Made by a program: the position numbers and the translations under genes. Shown here one piece after another: positions 5,613-6,393 of a stretch of DNA of 6,393 nucleotides (position 1 is the first letter of the stretch; every line of letters starts with the position of its first letter). Source of the DNA: Clostridia bacterium (GTDB lineage Bacteria; Bacillota; Clostridia; Christensenellales; Borkfalkiaceae); the NCBI GenBank assembly GCA_017646945.1, contig JAGCLN010000305.1, forward strand, positions 1-6,393, in the 5' to 3' direction. The notes under the pieces are model-generated. The model had not been told where the DNA came from. It worked only from the letters and a program-made list of their open reading frames with translations, and searched no databases.

Positions 5613-6393
5613 GCGAATATTTTTAATGGTTGTTGATAGTTTCGGTATAGGTGGCGCAACCGATGCCGATAAGTTTGGCGATTTAGGTTCAAACACCCTT
5701 TCGGCAATCGAAAAAAGTAAATATTTTAAGGCGGATAACCTTGTAAAACTCGGGCTTAAAAATATTGACGGAAGGAGCGGTGGGGTGGATAATCCCCTAT
5801 CTTCTTACGCACGCTTAAAAGAACTTAGTAACGGTAAGGATACAACGCTTGGGCATTGGGAAATTGCGGGTATAGTTTCAACTCAGCCTTTACCCACTTA
5901 TCCAAACGGTTTTCCTATCGAGCTTATAAGTGAGTTTGAACGACTTATAGGAACTAAAACCATTTGCAATAAGCCTTATTCCGGAACGGAAGTTATTAAA
6001 GATTATGGTGCCGAGCATTTAAGAACGGGTTATCCTATCGTTTACACTTCGCAAGATAGCGTATTTCAAATTGCTTGCCACGATAAAGTTACGCCGATTG
6101 AAACGCTTTATAATTACTGTGAAATCGCAAGAAAGTTGCTAACGGGCAAACACTCGGTAGGTAGAGTTATTGCCCGCCCGTTTACTGGTGATTTTCCCTT
6201 CGTTAGAACGGCTTACAGGAAAGATTATTCCCTTTTACCGCCTGCCAAAACAATGCTCGATACTATAAAAGAAAAGGGCTTATCCGTTATATCGGTTGGA
6301 AAGATTTACGATATATTTTGCGGTCAAGGTATAACTGAAAGTTATAAGACGCGCTCTAACGCAGATGGTTATAGCGTTTGCAAAGAACTTTTA
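5605..6393 (+). CDS. deoB: Phosphopentomutase DeoB, 3' end missing
   Basis: Interconverts (deoxy)ribose-1-phosphate and -5-phosphate, passing the product of DeoD into aldolase cleavage or the pentose phosphate pathway. A manganese-dependent enzyme of the alkaline phosphatase superfamily. 263 residues are visible without a stop; the family is about 390-400 long, so roughly one third runs off the right edge. D11 in VVDSFGIG is the first metal ligand. T80 in GKDT matches the phosphorylated threonine (T85 of the Bacillus cereus enzyme), followed by GHWEI. NKPYSGTE at 122-129, YTSQDSVFQIA at 147-157 and GRVIARPFTG at 186-195 are family signatures in the cap domain. The remaining metal ligands lie beyond the window. 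ATG 5605 overlaps deoD by 8 bases (ATGACTAA). Its own Shine-Dalgarno (GGACGG) is weak, so translation is probably coupled to deoD. Confidence 0.95.
   Translation, partial: MTKRIFLMVVDSFGIGGATDADKFGDLGSNTLSAIEKSKYFKADNLVKLGLKNIDGRSGGVDNPLSSYARLKELSNGKDTTLGHWEIAGIVSTQPLPTYPNGFPIELISEFERLIGTKTICNKPYSGTEVIKDYGAEHLRTGYPIVYTSQDSVFQIACHDKVTPIETLYNYCEIARKLLTGKHSVGRVIARPFTGDFPFVRTAYRKDYSLLPPAKTMLDTIKEKGLSVISVGKIYDIFCGQGITESYKTRSNADGYSVCKELL

Noticed and set aside
1..6393. Mobile elements, CRISPR arrays, tRNA or rRNA genes, horizontally acquired islands
   Set aside because: No transposase, repeat array or structured RNA was seen, and codon style looks uniform across all eight genes by eye.

Overview
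The window is a dense, single-strand stretch of bacterial chromosome: eight genes, all on the + strand, with no gap over 100 bases. Several features point to an endospore-forming member of the Clostridia/Bacillota, probably an uncultured anaerobe. These are an intact gene for the late mother-cell sigma factor SigK, strong Gram-positive Shine-Dalgarno sites (AAAGGAGG type), AT-rich codon choice (TTA, CTT, AAA, GAA), and Bacillus-like TrmR, ThyA and DeoB proteins. The species cannot be named from this sequence alone.

Layout. (1) 1-1884: the 3' part of trmR, then trhP. Together they make 5-methoxyuridine at the tRNA wobble position: TrhP hydroxylates U34 and TrmR methylates it. (2) 1923-3415: sigK, then a short-chain dehydrogenase/reductase of unknown substrate whose start codon overlaps the sigK stop (TGATG). 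The sigK leader holds a small inverted repeat over the ribosome-binding site and a plausible sporulation-sigma promoter. (3) 3472-4802: thyA and dfrA, overlapping as TAATG, behind a good extended -10 promoter and closed by a strong intrinsic terminator. They form the thymidylate cycle: ThyA makes dTMP and dihydrofolate, and DHFR regenerates tetrahydrofolate. (4) 4893-6393: deoD and the 5' two thirds of deoB, overlapping by 8 bases behind a near-consensus promoter. DeoD releases (deoxy)ribose-1-phosphate from purine nucleosides and DeoB converts it to the 5-phosphate.

Three transcription units are therefore likely: trmR-trhP with possible read-through into sigK-SDR, thyA-dfrA, and deoD-deoB. 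Most of this is core metabolism and I see no clear new defence, mobile or secretion system. No insertion sequence, CRISPR array, tRNA or rRNA was seen. The points most worth a second look are the sigK leader, the unknown SDR coupled to sigK, the palindromes over the thyA and deoD promoters, and substitutions in the NADPH pocket of DHFR.
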